NCBI GenBank assembly: GCA_020851235.1
Contig: JADZDD010000038.1
Coordinates: 62,001 to 126,000, forward strand
DNA length: 64,000 nucleotides
Direction: 5' to 3'
Source: Burkholderiales bacterium
GTDB taxonomy: Bacteria; Pseudomonadota; Gammaproteobacteria; Burkholderiales; Casimicrobiaceae
Shown here: one piece after another, positions 11,201 to 21,195 of the stretch
How positions within the stretch are numbered: position 1 is the stretch's first letter
Layout: each line of letters opens with the position of its first letter
Program-made: the position numbers and the translations under genes
The notes under the pieces: model-generated
Told to the model about the DNA's origin: nothing
Databases searched by the model: none
Seen by the model: only the letters and a program-made list of their open reading frames with translations

Positions 11201-12279
11201 GCCACCGACAGCCGCGCGTACAGCGGGAGGATCTCGACCGCGTGGGCGTAAGGGCGCCGCGCGAGCCGGGTGCGCAGCAGGTCGCCGGTCTCGCGGATCT
11301 CGCGCTCGCCGGGCAGAAAGACCAGGATGTCACCCGGCCCCTCGCGCCAGACCTCCTCGGCCGCATCGACGATCGCGGCCTCCAGATCCTCCTCGTCGTC
11401 GGCCGCGCCCTCGCCTGCTGCGGCGTCGACGGACGCCTCGCCGCGAGGCGGCCGATAGCGAATGGCCACGGGATAGACGCGCCCCGACACCTCGATCACC
11501 GGCGCCGGTGTGCCCGCGACCGCGAAGTGCTGCGCGAAGCGCGCCGCGTCGATCGTCGCGGACGTCACGATCACCTTGAGGTCGGGACGGCGCTCGCGCA
11601 GGCGATGCAGGTAGCCCAGGAGGAAGTCGATGTTGAGGCTGCGCTCGTGCGCTTCGTCGACGATGATCGTGTCGTAGGCGGTGAGGTCGCGATCGCCCTG
11701 GGTCTCCGCGAGCAGGATGCCGTCGGTCATGAGCTTGACGTACGCCTGCGGGCTCGTCTGGTCGGTGAAGCGAACCTTGTAGCCGACCGCCTTGCCCACC
11801 GCATCGCCCAGCTCCTGCGCGATGCGCGTCGCCACCGCGCGCGCGGCGATCCGCCGCGGCTGCGTGTGTCCGATCATGCCGCGCACGCCACGACCCGCGG
11901 CGAGGCAGATCTTGGGCAGTTGTGTCGTCTTCCCGGAACCCGTCTCGCCGGAAACGATCACCACCTGATGCTCGCGGATCGCGCGCTCGATCTCGACGGC
12001 GCGCTGCGCCACCGGCAACTCCGGCGGATACGTGACGGGCGGCCGCGCCGCGGCCCGTGCGGCACAGCGTGCGATCGATCGGTCGAGGTCGGCCGCGATG
12101 CGTTGCCATTCGGTCGCCGGCGCGTGCTGGGCACGGGCCCGCTCGATCCGCCGCGCGAGCCGGGTCGCATCGGCCAGCATCGCCTCCGGCAGGCGCGCGA
12201 CGAGCGCCCGGGCGGAGACGGCCGGGCCCGGGGTCCCGGCGGCCGGCGCGCCACGACCGCCGCGTGAGTGGTTCGGCAT
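8287..12279 (-). CDS. hrpA: ATP-dependent RNA helicase HrpA
   Basis: HrpA is a DEAH-box RNA helicase; in E. coli it acts on mRNA processing and on stalled or collided ribosomes. The 1330 residues compare with 1300 in E. coli. Visible parts are Walker A GETGSGKT (111-118), DEAH (208-211), TSATID, motif VI QRAGRSGR, then the HA2/OB domains and a long DUF3418-type C-terminal region. The frame stays open upstream, but only the ATG at 12279 gives the normal N-terminus. That ATG shares its A with the TGA of the CPBP gene (TGATG), a classic translational-coupling junction. A 224-base gap separates its end from the DUF1631 gene. Confidence 0.95.
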   Translation of the reverse strand: MPNHSRGGRGAPAAGTPGPAVSARALVARLPEAMLADATRLARRIERARAQHAPATEWQRIAADLDRSIARCAARAAARPPVTYPPELPVAQRAVEIERAIREHQVVIVSGETGSGKTTQLPKICLAAGRGVRGMIGHTQPRRIAARAVATRIAQELGDAVGKAVGYKVRFTDQTSPQAYVKLMTDGILLAETQGDRDLTAYDTIIVDEAHERSLNIDFLLGYLHRLRERRPDLKVIVTSATIDAARFAQHFAVAGTPAPVIEVSGRVYPVAIRYRPPRGEASVDAAAGEGAADDEEDLEAAIVDAAEEVWREGPGDILVFLPGEREIRETGDLLRTRLARRPYAHAVEILPLYARLSVAEQQRVFAPSAGRRIVLATNVAETSLTVPGIRYVIDTGLARVKRYSVRNKTTLLLIEKVSQAAAQQRAGRSGRVQDGVCVRLYTLEDFDRRPRFTDPEILRSSLAAVILRMAALDLGEVAAFPFVEAPTPRAIADGYQLLHELGAVTASRALTPLGRELARLPLDPRIGRIVLAARDRGCLPEALVIASALAVPDPRERPLDKQQAADQAHFRFRDERSDFLSLVALWEFFADLGAQRLTHRRQVDACRTQYVSFLRLVEWRDVHRQLVATLEEAGWTWSKALPVAFDADRYAALHQAILAGLLGNVGVKADADEGYQGARGIRFHLHPGSGLARKRVRWVLAAELTETSRLYARCAARIEPEWIEAVAGERVTREYFEPHWEDKRGEVVASERVLLYGLTLVARRPVSYGRIDPATARMVFIREALVPGTLRTRGAFLAHNRALVADVQELEHKARRQDVLVDEETIVAFYAQRIPEDVHSLATFERWRATAERAAPRVLFLARDDLMRHGAEAVTAELFPEVLHLASVTLPLKYRFAPGHPLDGLTLTVPLGLLNQLPEARLSWLVPGLVREKVTHLIKALPKALRQRVIPVPDTVTAFLGAVSDETVALPDALRAFLEARLATGIEPALLREVELPAHLRVNVAVVDDAGKELASGRDLADLRARLGEAAALSFASADPGFERKGLKRWDVGDLPASIAVVRNGARVTGYPALVDEGDSVALALLDTEAAAQAATRAGVVRLVGLALRDVVAGYVKPGPAFNEAALRLKATIPTERLHADVLDAACTRAFLADDALPRTEREFSALVQRARARLPAVMEGAHRLLATIAERHHALGQRLATAPKGAARLGAEVRAIRDALVYPGFFGATPWAQLAEIPRYLTALDRRIAKYPERPDRDARHAEQVALWWRRYLERRDADRAAGRTDPRLEAFRWLLEELRVSLFAQELKTPYPVSFKRVERAFAELAR

Positions 12280-15200
12280 CAGCCGGACGTCACGACGCTC
12301 GCGCCCTGCGCCGGCGCAAGGCGCCCCACGTAGCGCGTCGCCCACACGGTGGCGACGACCAGCACCGCGAGTTCGATCGCGAGCAGGATGACGTTGCCGC
12401 GCACCGGAGCGAGCACTGCGTCGTGCACGGCCGCGAGCGCGATCCCGGTGGCCACGAAGGCGGGGACGGTGCGCAGGTCGTAGCGCAACACGAGCCAGCC
12501 GAAGGCGAACGTCGACGCGCCTTCGATCGCTCCCTTGGCGAGCGCCTGCACCAGATCCGCGCCGGCGACCATCCCCGGCACTGCGCTCGCGACGACGAGC
12601 ACCGCGCACACGAGCGTGAGCCGTCGCGTCCACCCGGACGTGACCTGCGCGACGAGGGCGAGGAAGAAGAGCGTGAGCGCACTCGCGGGAACGACGGCGA
12701 GCGCCTCCAGCACCGCGGCGAACCACGGCCACGCGGCAGCCGCGGCGCTGACGTCGGGCCAGACCGGAAGCCGCGGCGCGGCCATGGCCGCGAGTGCGGC
12801 GCCGATCCCCGCCGTGGCGAGCGCGGCGAGGATCCCCAAGGCCCACGGCGGCGCGCGGCCGGCGAGCGGCAGCCGCGGGGTGGTCCGCGCCTCCTGCACG
12901 CCGATCGCCGCGGCAAGGCCCAGGAGCAGCGCGACGATGAGCCCCGCCGCAGCAACGCCAAGCAAGGCGGTGAGCACCTGATTGACGAGCGGCTCGGCCG
13001 TGGACAGTCCGAACATCCGTCCCGGATACGCATTGGCCGCGCTCACGAGCACGGCGACGAACGCGAGCACCGCCATGCCGCGAAAGGCGCGTGCGTAATA
13101 GCGGCGGCGACTCCACGCCACACCGGCATGGACGAGGATGACGACCGCGAGTGCCGCCCCGAAGCCGCCGGCGACGAGTCGCACCCACTGCCGCGTCCCT
13201 TCCTTCTCCTCCTCGCCTCGCACCCACGCCTGCGGGAGGTACAGCGAGCGGCCGGCCGACGCCACCTCGTCCCCGGCGAGCGCGACCTGCACCCGCGCCT
13301 CGCCCCCCTTGCCGACGTTCACCCCTGGATCGGCGTACGCGAAGACCCAGTCGCGACGCCGCGGCAACTCGGCCTGGTCGGCGCCGCGGAAGACGAAACG
13401 CTTTGCGGCAGCGCCAAACTCCTGCGCCAGCGTGCGATCGACGATGGCCTGCGCGGCCGCCTGATCGAGCTTCACCCCGGCGCTGTCCTCGGGCAGGCGA
13501 TGCACCACCTGGCGAATCTCGCCTTGCGCGACGACGGCCACGCGCCACTCCTCCGCCCGCGTTACAACGTCGCCCTCGAAGCGTGCGAAACGCACCTCCC
13601 ACAGCGGCGGAGCGAGCACGGTTCCGATGAGCGCCCGATACGCCTCGGGACCCGCCTCGCGCCAGACGAACGTGTGCCAGCCCCGCTGCGCGCCACCGTC
13701 GAGCGCCGCGCGGGGAACGGCGAGCCGCTGCCATTCGGGGCCGAGCGTCACGCCCCGCGCGGCCAGCGCCGCTTCGGCCGCCGCGATCGCCTCGGCCCGG
13801 GTCGCCGCGAGCGGCGGCGCGTCGGCACGCAGCGGCGTTGCGAGCACCCACGCCGCGAGGCCGGCGACGCCGAGCACGGGCAGCGCGCGCTGCAGGACCG
13901 CCGCCGGGCGCCGGAACGCGTCGGGCGCGGCCGCGGTGCGCGCCGAAGGCGGCACGACCGGCGCCGCCGCCGTGGCGCTCCAGCCCGCGTTACGCAAGGC
14001 CGCGGGAAGCTCGCCCCAGCTCGCCAGCCGCGCCCGGCGCGCGAGAACGATGACCAGCGGCACGAGACCGGCGCCGATCACCACGGCACGCTCGAGATCG
14101 GCGCGGGGTGCATCGATGAGGAAGAGCGGAATCGACATCAGGGCGAGGTCGAAGATCGCATGCAGGATCATCGTCGGCACGAGGCCGTAGCGCAGGAAGA
14201 TCGCCGCCCACACGAGCGAGGGCACGATGAGCTCGACGAGCCGCGAATACGCCGGAAATCCCGGATAGTTGGCGTGCGCCGCACCGAAGACGATCGCCTG
14301 CAGCACGACAGCAACGGCGATGCCGGCAGTGCGGTGGCCGAAGCGTGCGCCGATGAGGGCACCCAGCGCGAGCGGTATCGCGCGGAAGAGGCACTCCTCC
14401 ATCATTCCGGCCTGCGCCGCCTGCGCAATCGGCCCCAACGCCGGAAAATACGATGCAAGGACGTTGGGGTCGGTCAACTGCTCGGAGGGCTGCCACCAGC
14501 CGAGCCAGCGATTGGTCGCGTAGTAGAACGTGGCGACGAAGGCGAGCTCGATGGGCACCAGGAGATAACCGGCCACCGTGCGCCCGGCGATCGCGCGCGT
14601 GCCGGCGGCGTCGCGCCCCCACACGCGCCACAACTGCGGATGCGTGCCGAAGGCGTGACGGGTGAGGCCTTCGGCGGCCATGAAGACGAGGCCGAGCGCG
14701 AGCCCACCGGCGACGAACGTGAGCACCGCCATGCCGAGCTGCTCGACCCAGAAGTTCGACGTGTCGAGCGCCGTATTGAAGCCGAACCACGCCACCGGAA
14801 TCTGCGCCAGCGTCGCCGCCGCGCCCAAGCTGGAGACGACGAACCCGGCAACGAGCGCGGGGCGCACGACGAGCGCGCGTCGGCGCACGAGCCACAGTGC
14901 GCCCACGATGCAGCCGAAGAGTCCGTAACCGACCCCGGCGACCAGCGTCGCCACCTGAGCGATGGTGTCGTTGGCGCTGCGCATCTCCCGGTAGCGGCGA
15001 CCGAACGACTCCGGCACGTGGAAGATGGGATCGATGCCGGTGAGTTCGTCGCCGGCGACGCTGAGCTCGAGGCGAATGCGCGCCTCGCCGATGCGCTCGG
15101 GGCGTTCGAACACGAAGCGGTGGTCGACGCGCCCGGAAGGTCGCGACACCTGGGCCTGGTCGAGCAGCGTGTACGCGCTGAGATCGACGTGAAAGTCGCG

Positions 15201-15707
15201 TGCGGCGCGCTCCTTCGCCAGGGCGAGGGCGGCGTCCGGCGTCAGCGCCATCGTCTTCGCATCGCGCACGTAGGTATCGGGCACGCGCCGGGCGAAGCCG
15301 TTGAAGGCGCCGTCCGGACGAAAGGCGAGCGACGCCTCCTCGACCACCCCGGGGTGAAACAGGCGCACCTCCCACCAGTACGGCGCGTAGAGCGTCCCGC
15401 GCACCAGCCCCGCAAACGCGTCCCTGCCACCGCCTTCGAGCTCGACGTAGCTTTGCGCCTGCGTGTCCTGGTTGAACACCGCCGCCTGCCGCGCGCCGGG
15501 CAGCACGAGCCGCTGCGCTGTCGCGATCTCGCCGGCCCGGGCGAGCGCCGCGTCGCGCGTCATGCTGATGTCCAGATGGACGATCGGCATCGCCTGCGGA
15601 AAGAGCCGCCAGGCAATGCCAAGGCAGACGAGCGACAGGACGGCGAAGGCGACCCAGGCGAGCGGCCGGCGGTCGCACGGCGTCGCGCCGTGCAGCGTCT
15701 CAGTCAC
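12279..15707 (-). CDS. large CPBP-family intramembrane protease with duplicated extracytoplasmic domain
   Basis: This 1142-residue membrane protein is far longer than a usual CPBP (CAAX/Abi) protease of 200-300 residues. In order: an N-terminal membrane segment (about 17-35); an extracytoplasmic domain (about 44-215); a block of membrane segments (about 235-390); the CPBP core with EExxxR at about 437-442, a His in HANYPG near 480 and MILHAIFD near 513; a second domain (about 590-810) resembling the first; and a C-terminal bundle of membrane segments. Both soluble domains share a start of the type TRxxALAxA, a central PxWEVR and a closing GDE-x-x-G. The start is a GTG. The stop overlaps the hrpA start. 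The substrate is unknown. Confidence 0.82.
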   Translation of the reverse strand: MTETLHGATPCDRRPLAWVAFAVLSLVCLGIAWRLFPQAMPIVHLDISMTRDAALARAGEIATAQRLVLPGARQAAVFNQDTQAQSYVELEGGGRDAFAGLVRGTLYAPYWWEVRLFHPGVVEEASLAFRPDGAFNGFARRVPDTYVRDAKTMALTPDAALALAKERAARDFHVDLSAYTLLDQAQVSRPSGRVDHRFVFERPERIGEARIRLELSVAGDELTGIDPIFHVPESFGRRYREMRSANDTIAQVATLVAGVGYGLFGCIVGALWLVRRRALVVRPALVAGFVVSSLGAAATLAQIPVAWFGFNTALDTSNFWVEQLGMAVLTFVAGGLALGLVFMAAEGLTRHAFGTHPQLWRVWGRDAAGTRAIAGRTVAGYLLVPIELAFVATFYYATNRWLGWWQPSEQLTDPNVLASYFPALGPIAQAAQAGMMEECLFRAIPLALGALIGARFGHRTAGIAVAVVLQAIVFGAAHANYPGFPAYSRLVELIVPSLVWAAIFLRYGLVPTMILHAIFDLALMSIPLFLIDAPRADLERAVVIGAGLVPLVIVLARRARLASWGELPAALRNAGWSATAAAPVVPPSARTAAAPDAFRRPAAVLQRALPVLGVAGLAAWVLATPLRADAPPLAATRAEAIAAAEAALAARGVTLGPEWQRLAVPRAALDGGAQRGWHTFVWREAGPEAYRALIGTVLAPPLWEVRFARFEGDVVTRAEEWRVAVVAQGEIRQVVHRLPEDSAGVKLDQAAAQAIVDRTLAQEFGAAAKRFVFRGADQAELPRRRDWVFAYADPGVNVGKGGEARVQVALAGDEVASAGRSLYLPQAWVRGEEEKEGTRQWVRLVAGGFGAALAVVILVHAGVAWSRRRYYARAFRGMAVLAFVAVLVSAANAYPGRMFGLSTAEPLVNQVLTALLGVAAAGLIVALLLGLAAAIGVQEARTTPRLPLAGRAPPWALGILAALATAGIGAALAAMAAPRLPVWPDVSAAAAAWPWFAAVLEALAVVPASALTLFFLALVAQVTSGWTRRLTLVCAVLVVASAVPGMVAGADLVQALAKGAIEGASTFAFGWLVLRYDLRTVPAFVATGIALAAVHDAVLAPVRGNVILLAIELAVLVVATVWATRYVGRLAPAQGASVVTSG

Positions 15708-15817
15708 CCATCGCCTTCACGGGCCGAACCGAGCGCCGCCGCGACGGGCATCGTGGCCTCGCCGCCGCGGCCTCGCGCCGTCCGCGCGAGCCCGTGCTGC
15801 CACGGTGGCGCCGCGCA

Positions 15818-17236
15818 TCAGGCCTTCAGCGCGACGAGGACCTCGTCCAGCATCTTCTTCGCATCACCGAAGAGCATGCGGTTGTTGTCCTTGTAGAAGA
15901 GCGGATTGTCGACCCCCGCGTAGCCCGACGCCATGCTGCGCTTCATGACGATCGAGTGCTTCGCCTTCCAGACCTCGAGCACCGGCATGCCCGCGATCGG
16001 GCTCGTGGGATCCTCCTGCGCGGCCGGATTCACGATGTCGTTGGCGCCGATCACCATCGCGACGTCGGCATTGGGGAAGTCCTCGTTCAACTCGTCCATC
16101 TCGAAGACGATGTCGTAGGGCACCTTGGCTTCGGCAAGAAGCACGTTCATGTGACCCGGCATGCGACCGGCGACCGGATGGATGCCGAAGCGCACGTTGA
16201 CGCCGCGCTCGCGCAATGCCTGCGTGATGTCGTGCACCGTGTGCTGCGCCTGCGCCACGGCCATGCCGTACCCGGGCACGATGATCACCTCCTTCGCCTC
16301 CTTCAGCATCTCGGCGGTCTCGACCGCCGAGATCGGCGTCACCTCGCCCTCGGGCGCCGCGCTGCCGCCGGCCGCCTTGGGGGCGCCGCCGTCGCTGCCG
16401 AAGCCGCCGGCGATGACGCTCACGAAGTTGCGGTTCATCGCGTTGCACATGATGTACGAGAGGATCGCGCCGCTGCTGCCGACGAGCGCGCCGACGACGA
16501 TGAGCAGGTCGTTGGAGAGCATGAATCCGGTCGCGGCCGCCGCCCAGCCCGAGTAGCTGTTGAGCATCGACACCACGACCGGCATGTCGGCGCCGCCGAT
16601 GGCCATCACCATGTGCACGCCGAAGAGGAGCGCAATCACCGTCATCACGAGCATCGGCAGCATCGCCTCGGCAACGCCGTGCGCGGCGACGAAGCGATAG
16701 CCGAACCAGATGACGGCGATGAGGCCGGCGAGGTTGAGCCAGTGCCGCGCCGGCAGCAGCATCGGCTTGCCGCCGATCTTGCCCGCGAGCTTGCCGAACG
16801 CGATGAGCGAGCCGGAGAACGTGATCGCGCCGATCAGCACGCCGACGTACATCTCGATCTCGTGGATCGTGTTCTCGGCCGGGGTGAGCCCCACCGTCAC
16901 CGCCGGATCGATGAAGTTGGCGTAGCCCACGAGCACCGCGGCGAGTCCGACCAGGCTGTGCATCAGCGCCACGAGCTCGGGCATCTGCGTCATCTGCACG
17001 ACGCGCGCGGCGTACATGCCGATCACCGCGCCGACGAGCATCGCCCCGATGATGTAGGGAAGCCCGGCCGTCATGACCTGCGGCCCGAAGACCGTCGCCA
17101 GCACGGCGATCGTCATGCCGACGATGCCGTACAGGTTGCCGCGTCGCGAGGTCTCCTGGTTGGACAGCCCGCCGAGACAGAGGATGAAGAGGATGGTCGC
17201 GCCGAGATAGGCGACCGTCACGAAACTTGCCGTCAT
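15818..17236 (-). CDS. pntB: NAD(P) transhydrogenase subunit beta
   Basis: PntB is the membrane subunit of the proton-translocating transhydrogenase, which uses the proton gradient to make NADPH from NADH. The 472 residues match the E. coli length (462). About nine membrane segments fill residues 1-260, followed by the NADP-binding domain III (about 290-472) with [34 protein letters not shown] and [10 protein letters not shown]. It lies 13 bases after pntA on the same strand, so the two form an operon. A linker with [10 protein letters not shown] at about 275-285 is slightly longer than in E. coli. Confidence 0.96.
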   Translation of the reverse strand: MTASFVTVAYLGATILFILCLGGLSNQETSRRGNLYGIVGMTIAVLATVFGPQVMTAGLPYIIGAMLVGAVIGMYAARVVQMTQMPELVALMHSLVGLAAVLVGYANFIDPAVTVGLTPAENTIHEIEMYVGVLIGAITFSGSLIAFGKLAGKIGGKPMLLPARHWLNLAGLIAVIWFGYRFVAAHGVAEAMLPMLVMTVIALLFGVHMVMAIGGADMPVVVSMLNSYSGWAAAATGFMLSNDLLIVVGALVGSSGAILSYIMCNAMNRNFVSVIAGGFGSDGGAPKAAGGSAAPEGEVTPISAVETAEMLKEAKEVIIVPGYGMAVAQAQHTVHDITQALRERGVNVRFGIHPVAGRMPGHMNVLLAEAKVPYDIVFEMDELNEDFPNADVAMVIGANDIVNPAAQEDPTSPIAGMPVLEVWKAKHSIVMKRSMASGYAGVDNPLFYKDNNRMLFGDAKKMLDEVLVALKA

Positions 17237-17249
17237 GATCGGTCGCTCC

Positions 17250-18848
17250 TCACTTGCGGAACATCTGCAGCATGCGCTGCGTCACGGCGAAGCCGCCGAA
17301 CATGTTGATCGCGACGAGCGCGATCGCCGCCACCGAGAGCCAGCGGATCCACTCGTTGGGCCGGGCGAGATCGGTCGAGATCTTCGTGAGGTCGGGCGCG
17401 AGTTGCACCAGCGCGCCGATCGCGATGATCGACGACACCGCGTTGGTCACGCTCATGAGCGGCGTGTGCAGCGCCGGCTTCACGTTCCACACCACCATGT
17501 AGCCCACGAAGCAGCCGAGGACGAAGACGGTGAAGTGCGCGAGGAACGACGGCGGCGCGTAGCGTCCGATGATGAGGAAGAGCAGCGCGCCGATGCCGAA
17601 GATCACGGCGGCGCGCGTTCCCGCCATCGGGCCCGATGGCGCGCCGTGCGCCTTGGGGGGAGGTGGGGGTGCAGCCGCCTTCGCGGCCGCCGGCGGCGCT
17701 GCCGACAGCTTGGGCGCCGGTGGCGGCCAGGTCACGCTCCCGCGGTCGATGACGGTGGCGCCACGCAGGACCTCGTCATTCATGTCGATGCGCAGCGCGT
17801 CGCCGTCGATGCTCTTGGTCTTGACCAGGTCCTCGACCAGGCGCAGGAGATTCGTCGCGTAGAGGGTGGACGCCTGCTTGGCGAGGCGGCTCGGCAGGTC
17901 GGTGTAGCCGATGATCGTGACGCCGTGGCGCACGACGCTCTCGCCCGGAACCGTCAGCTCGCAGTTGCCGCCCTGCTCGGCGGCCATGTCGACGATGACG
18001 CTGCCCTCCTTCATCGACTGCACCATCGCCTCGGTGATGAGCTTGGGCGCGGGCTTGCCTGGAATGAGCGCGGTCGTGATGATGATGTCGGCGCCGGCCG
18101 CTTCGCGGGCGAAGACCTCGCGTTGCGCCTTCTGGAAGCCTTCGCTCATCACCTTGGCGTAGCCGCCCACGCCGCTGCCTTCCTCGACGTAGTCGACGGG
18201 GACGAACTCGCCGCCGAGCGACTTGATCTGGTCGGCCACTTCCGGGCGCGTATCGTTGGCGCGCACCACCGCGCCCAACCCCGACGCCGCGCCGATCGCG
18301 GCGAGCCCCGCGACCCCGGCGCCGATGACGAACACCCGCGCCGGCGGCACCTTGCCCGCCGCCGTGATCGAGCCGGTGAAGAAGCGGCCGAAGGCATGCG
18401 CCGCCTCGATGACCGCGCGGTAGCCGCCGATGTTGGCCATCGACGAGAGCGCGTCGAGCTTTTGCGCGCGCGAGATGCGCGGCACGCTGTCCATCGCGAT
18501 GACCGTTGCCTTGCGCGCCGCGAGTTGTTGCAGGAGCTCCGGGTTCTGCGCGGGCCAGATGAAGCTCACCAGCGCGCCACCCTCGCGCAGGAGCGCGATC
18601 TCGGTCGCATCGGGGGCGCGCACCTTGAAGACGAGGTCGGCCTGCGCCCACAGGCTCGCCCGGTCGGCGACGATCTGCGCACCCGCGCTGCGGTACCCCT
18701 CGTCGCCGATCTGCGCCGCCTGCCCCGCGCCCTGCTCGACGACGACGCGAAAGCCCTGCTTGACGAGTTTCGTGACCACCTCGGGCACCGTTGCCACCCG
18801 CCTCTCGCCCGGGAAGACCTCCCGGGGCACTCCGATCACCAGCGCCAT
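17250..18848 (-). CDS. pntA: NAD(P) transhydrogenase subunit alpha
   Basis: PntA carries the NAD(H)-binding domain I and the first membrane helices of the transhydrogenase. The 532 residues contain both parts fused: domain I (about 1-370) with [33 protein letters not shown] and the Rossmann [13 protein letters not shown], then an Ala/Pro-rich linker (about 385-420), then four membrane segments (about 425-525). Many bacteria split this subunit in two; here it is a single gene as in E. coli. An AAGGAG sequence lies about 11 bases before the ATG. pntB follows directly. Confidence 0.96.
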   Translation of the reverse strand: MALVIGVPREVFPGERRVATVPEVVTKLVKQGFRVVVEQGAGQAAQIGDEGYRSAGAQIVADRASLWAQADLVFKVRAPDATEIALLREGGALVSFIWPAQNPELLQQLAARKATVIAMDSVPRISRAQKLDALSSMANIGGYRAVIEAAHAFGRFFTGSITAAGKVPPARVFVIGAGVAGLAAIGAASGLGAVVRANDTRPEVADQIKSLGGEFVPVDYVEEGSGVGGYAKVMSEGFQKAQREVFAREAAGADIIITTALIPGKPAPKLITEAMVQSMKEGSVIVDMAAEQGGNCELTVPGESVVRHGVTIIGYTDLPSRLAKQASTLYATNLLRLVEDLVKTKSIDGDALRIDMNDEVLRGATVIDRGSVTWPPPAPKLSAAPPAAAKAAAPPPPPKAHGAPSGPMAGTRAAVIFGIGALLFLIIGRYAPPSFLAHFTVFVLGCFVGYMVVWNVKPALHTPLMSVTNAVSSIIAIGALVQLAPDLTKISTDLARPNEWIRWLSVAAIALVAINMFGGFAVTQRMLQMFRK

Positions 18849-18939
18849 GGATTCGTGTTCTCCTTCATTTCAATGGTGCGTGAAGCGTGCCGCACGGCCG
18901 CGCGACGGCGCGCGGCCGCCACCGCCGGCCAGATTCGTG

Positions 18940-20004
18940 TCACAGCGCGGCAGCGATCGCCTTGCCCAGGTCGGTCGTCGTCGCCTTGCCGCCCAGGTCG
19001 GGCGTGCGCGGCGAGCCACGGTCGGCGAGGATGCGCTCGATCGCCGTCACGATCGCCGCCGCGGCGTCGCGATGCCCCAGGAAATCGAGCATCAGCGCAC
19101 CCGACCAGATCTGACCGATCGGATTCGCGACCCCCTTGCCCGCGATGTCCGGGGCCGAGCCGTGGACCGGCTCGAAGAGCGACGGAAACTCCCGCTCGGG
19201 ATTGAGGTTCGCCGACGGCGCGATGCCGATCGTGCCGCAGACCGCGGGACCGAGATCGGACAGGATGTCGCCGAACAGATTCGAGGCGACGACGACGTCG
19301 AAGAACTGCGGGCGCTGCACGAAGTGCGCCGCGAGGATGTCGATGTGGAACTGATCGGTGCGGATGTCCGGATACGCCGCCGCCATCGCATGGAAGCGCT
19401 CGTCCCAGTACGGCATCGTGATCGAGATCCCGTTCGACTTCGTCGCCGACGTGACGTGCCTGGCTGCGCGCGTGCGGCCGAGCTCGAACGCGAAGCGCAG
19501 GATCCGATCCACGCCCTTGCGCGAGAAGCAGGATTGCTGGAACACGATCTCGCGCTCGGTGTCCGGATACATGCGCCCGCCCACCGACGAATACTCGCCC
19601 TCGGTGTTCTCGCGCAGGACGACGAAGTCGATGTCCCCGGGGGCACGGCCCGCGAGCGGCGACGGGACGCCGGGCATGAGCTTGCAGGGGCGCAGGTTCA
19701 CGTACTGGTCGAACTCGCGCCGGAAGCGAAACAGCGAACCCCACAGTGCGACGTGGTCGGCGACGAGCGCAGGCCAGCCGATGGCGCCGAAGTAGATCGC
19801 CGCAAACGGCTGCAACTGCGCCTTCCAGTCGTCGGGCATCATCGCGCCGTGCTTCGCGTAGCGGTCGCAGCTCCAGTCGAACGACGTGCACGCGAGCTCG
19901 ATGCCGAACTTGCGAGCGGCGGCCTCGACGACCCGCAAACCCTCGGGAATGACTTCCTTGCCGATGCCGTCCCCCGGCATGACCGCGATCCGGTGCGCTG
20001 CCAT
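18940..20004 (-). CDS. ttuC: tartrate dehydrogenase / decarboxylating hydroxyacid dehydrogenase
   Basis: This belongs to the isocitrate/isopropylmalate dehydrogenase family, whose members oxidise and decarboxylate 2R,3S-hydroxyacids with NAD. The 354 residues carry VMPGDGIGKEV at the N-terminus, LRENTEGEYSSVGG, TSATKSNGI and FEPVHGSAPDIAGKG. The SSVGGR segment and the SCDRYAKHG region match tartrate/D-malate dehydrogenases (TtuC/DmlA) better than LeuB. Likely substrates are L- or meso-tartrate or D-malate; the exact one cannot be decided. GAGGAG lies about ten bases before the ATG. The gene is divergent from the EamA transporter across 189 bases that should hold both promoters. Confidence 0.86.
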   Translation of the reverse strand: MAAHRIAVMPGDGIGKEVIPEGLRVVEAAARKFGIELACTSFDWSCDRYAKHGAMMPDDWKAQLQPFAAIYFGAIGWPALVADHVALWGSLFRFRREFDQYVNLRPCKLMPGVPSPLAGRAPGDIDFVVLRENTEGEYSSVGGRMYPDTEREIVFQQSCFSRKGVDRILRFAFELGRTRAARHVTSATKSNGISITMPYWDERFHAMAAAYPDIRTDQFHIDILAAHFVQRPQFFDVVVASNLFGDILSDLGPAVCGTIGIAPSANLNPEREFPSLFEPVHGSAPDIAGKGVANPIGQIWSGALMLDFLGHRDAAAAIVTAIERILADRGSPRTPDLGGKATTTDLGKAIAAAL

Positions 20005-20193
20005 GAATTGCCGCTCCTCTTGTCGTCGTTGGCGCCCGATAGTCTACGCAAACTCGCCCGGCCGGCGGCGCCTGCGCGCATCATCCCGTGGCGCGCCGGA
20101 ACGAACGCCGCGGGGCAGCATGATACCTTTGGCCGTCCCGCGCGTAGCGTAACCCCCCGGCACGCCGGCGGCCCCGCCCGCGTTGCTTCCGCC

Positions 20194-21195
20194 ATGGATC
20201 GCCCCCCTGCCGTTGCTGCTGTCGCCACCATCGCGCGCCGTCGCGCGGTGCTGATGATGGTCATCGCTGCGCTCTGCTGGTCGACGGGAGGACTCCTCGT
20301 TCGCCTGCAGTCGATCACCAATCCCTGGGAAATCGTCTTCTGGCGCTCGACGTTCATGGCGCTCTTCGTCGCCGGCGTCCTCATCGTCATCCACCGCGCG
20401 CGCGTGGTGCAGGCCGTGCGCAGCGTCGGCTCGCCAGGACTCCTCGCCGGGACTTTCCTCGCCGGCACGTTCTTCCTCTTCATCGGCTCGCTCACGCGCA
20501 CCACGGTGGCCAACACGTTCGTCCTCATGAGCGTGTCGCCCTTCCTCGCCGCGATCGCGGCGCGGCTCGTGCTCGGCGAGGCGGTCCGGGCGGGCACCTG
20601 GATCGCGATGACGATCGCCTTCGCGGGCATCGTCCTCATGGTCGGTGGCGGCATCGGCCGCGGCCAGCTCGTCGGCAACCTGATGGCGCTGGGCGTGTCA
20701 GTGTGCTTTGCCGCGCAGCTCACCGTCCTGCGCAAGTTCCACGCGACGGTGGACATGCTGCCGATGGTGATGCTCGCGGGTCTCATCACGCTCGTCCCTG
20801 CGTACGTTCTCGCGGGCCCCTTCACCGCGACGCCGCGCGACCTCGCGATCCTGGCCTTCATGGGCTGCATCCAGCTCGGCACGGGCTGCCTGCTCGCCAC
20901 CGCCGCGTCGCGCACACTCCCGGCGACTGAACTCGGTCTCCTGGGATTGCTCGAGCCGATCCTGGGTCCGATCTGGGTCTGGATCCTGCTCGGCGAGCAT
21001 CCGGGTCCGTACGCGCTCGCCGGCGGGATGCTCGTGCTGTCGGCGGTGGTCGCCAACCAGGTCCTGGTCGCGTGGCGCCAGCGCGGCCCCGACGTGGCGC
21101 TCGCGCTGGGTGACGGCGCCGCCACTGCGACGGGACCCGTCGACGCCTCGGCGACGCCGCAGGCGCCGGCCGACGCCCGCGGGCGCGCGTCATGA
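20194..21195 (+). CDS. DMT superfamily (EamA) transporter
   Basis: This 333-residue inner-membrane protein has ten predicted hydrophobic segments arranged as two EamA repeats, typical of drug/metabolite exporters. The first repeat opens with MVIAALCWSTGGLLVR and the second holds LPATELGLLGLLEPILGP and WVWILLGE, the usual signatures. The last 35 residues are Ala/Thr-rich and hydrophilic. The frame is open far upstream, but the ATG at 20194 is the first that gives a normal N-terminus. The stop overlaps the next start by four bases (ATGA), so it is co-expressed with the TauE/SafE gene. The substrate is unknown. Confidence 0.88.
   Translation: MDRPPAVAAVATIARRRAVLMMVIAALCWSTGGLLVRLQSITNPWEIVFWRSTFMALFVAGVLIVIHRARVVQAVRSVGSPGLLAGTFLAGTFFLFIGSLTRTTVANTFVLMSVSPFLAAIAARLVLGEAVRAGTWIAMTIAFAGIVLMVGGGIGRGQLVGNLMALGVSVCFAAQLTVLRKFHATVDMLPMVMLAGLITLVPAYVLAGPFTATPRDLAILAFMGCIQLGTGCLLATAASRTLPATELGLLGLLEPILGPIWVWILLGEHPGPYALAGGMLVLSAVVANQVLVAWRQRGPDVALALGDGAATATGPVDASATPQAPADARGRAS

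Noticed and set aside
12280-13851. Upstream extension of hrpA to about 1854 residues
   Set aside because: The extra part overlaps the CPBP gene in another frame and is low-complexity Arg/Gly/Ala; the ATG at 12279 gives the normal HrpA start.
12057-15896. Long plus-strand open frame of about 1279 codons opposite the CPBP and hrpA genes
   Set aside because: Arg/His-rich shadow translation with no family features; the opposite strand encodes clear membrane segments and protease motifs.
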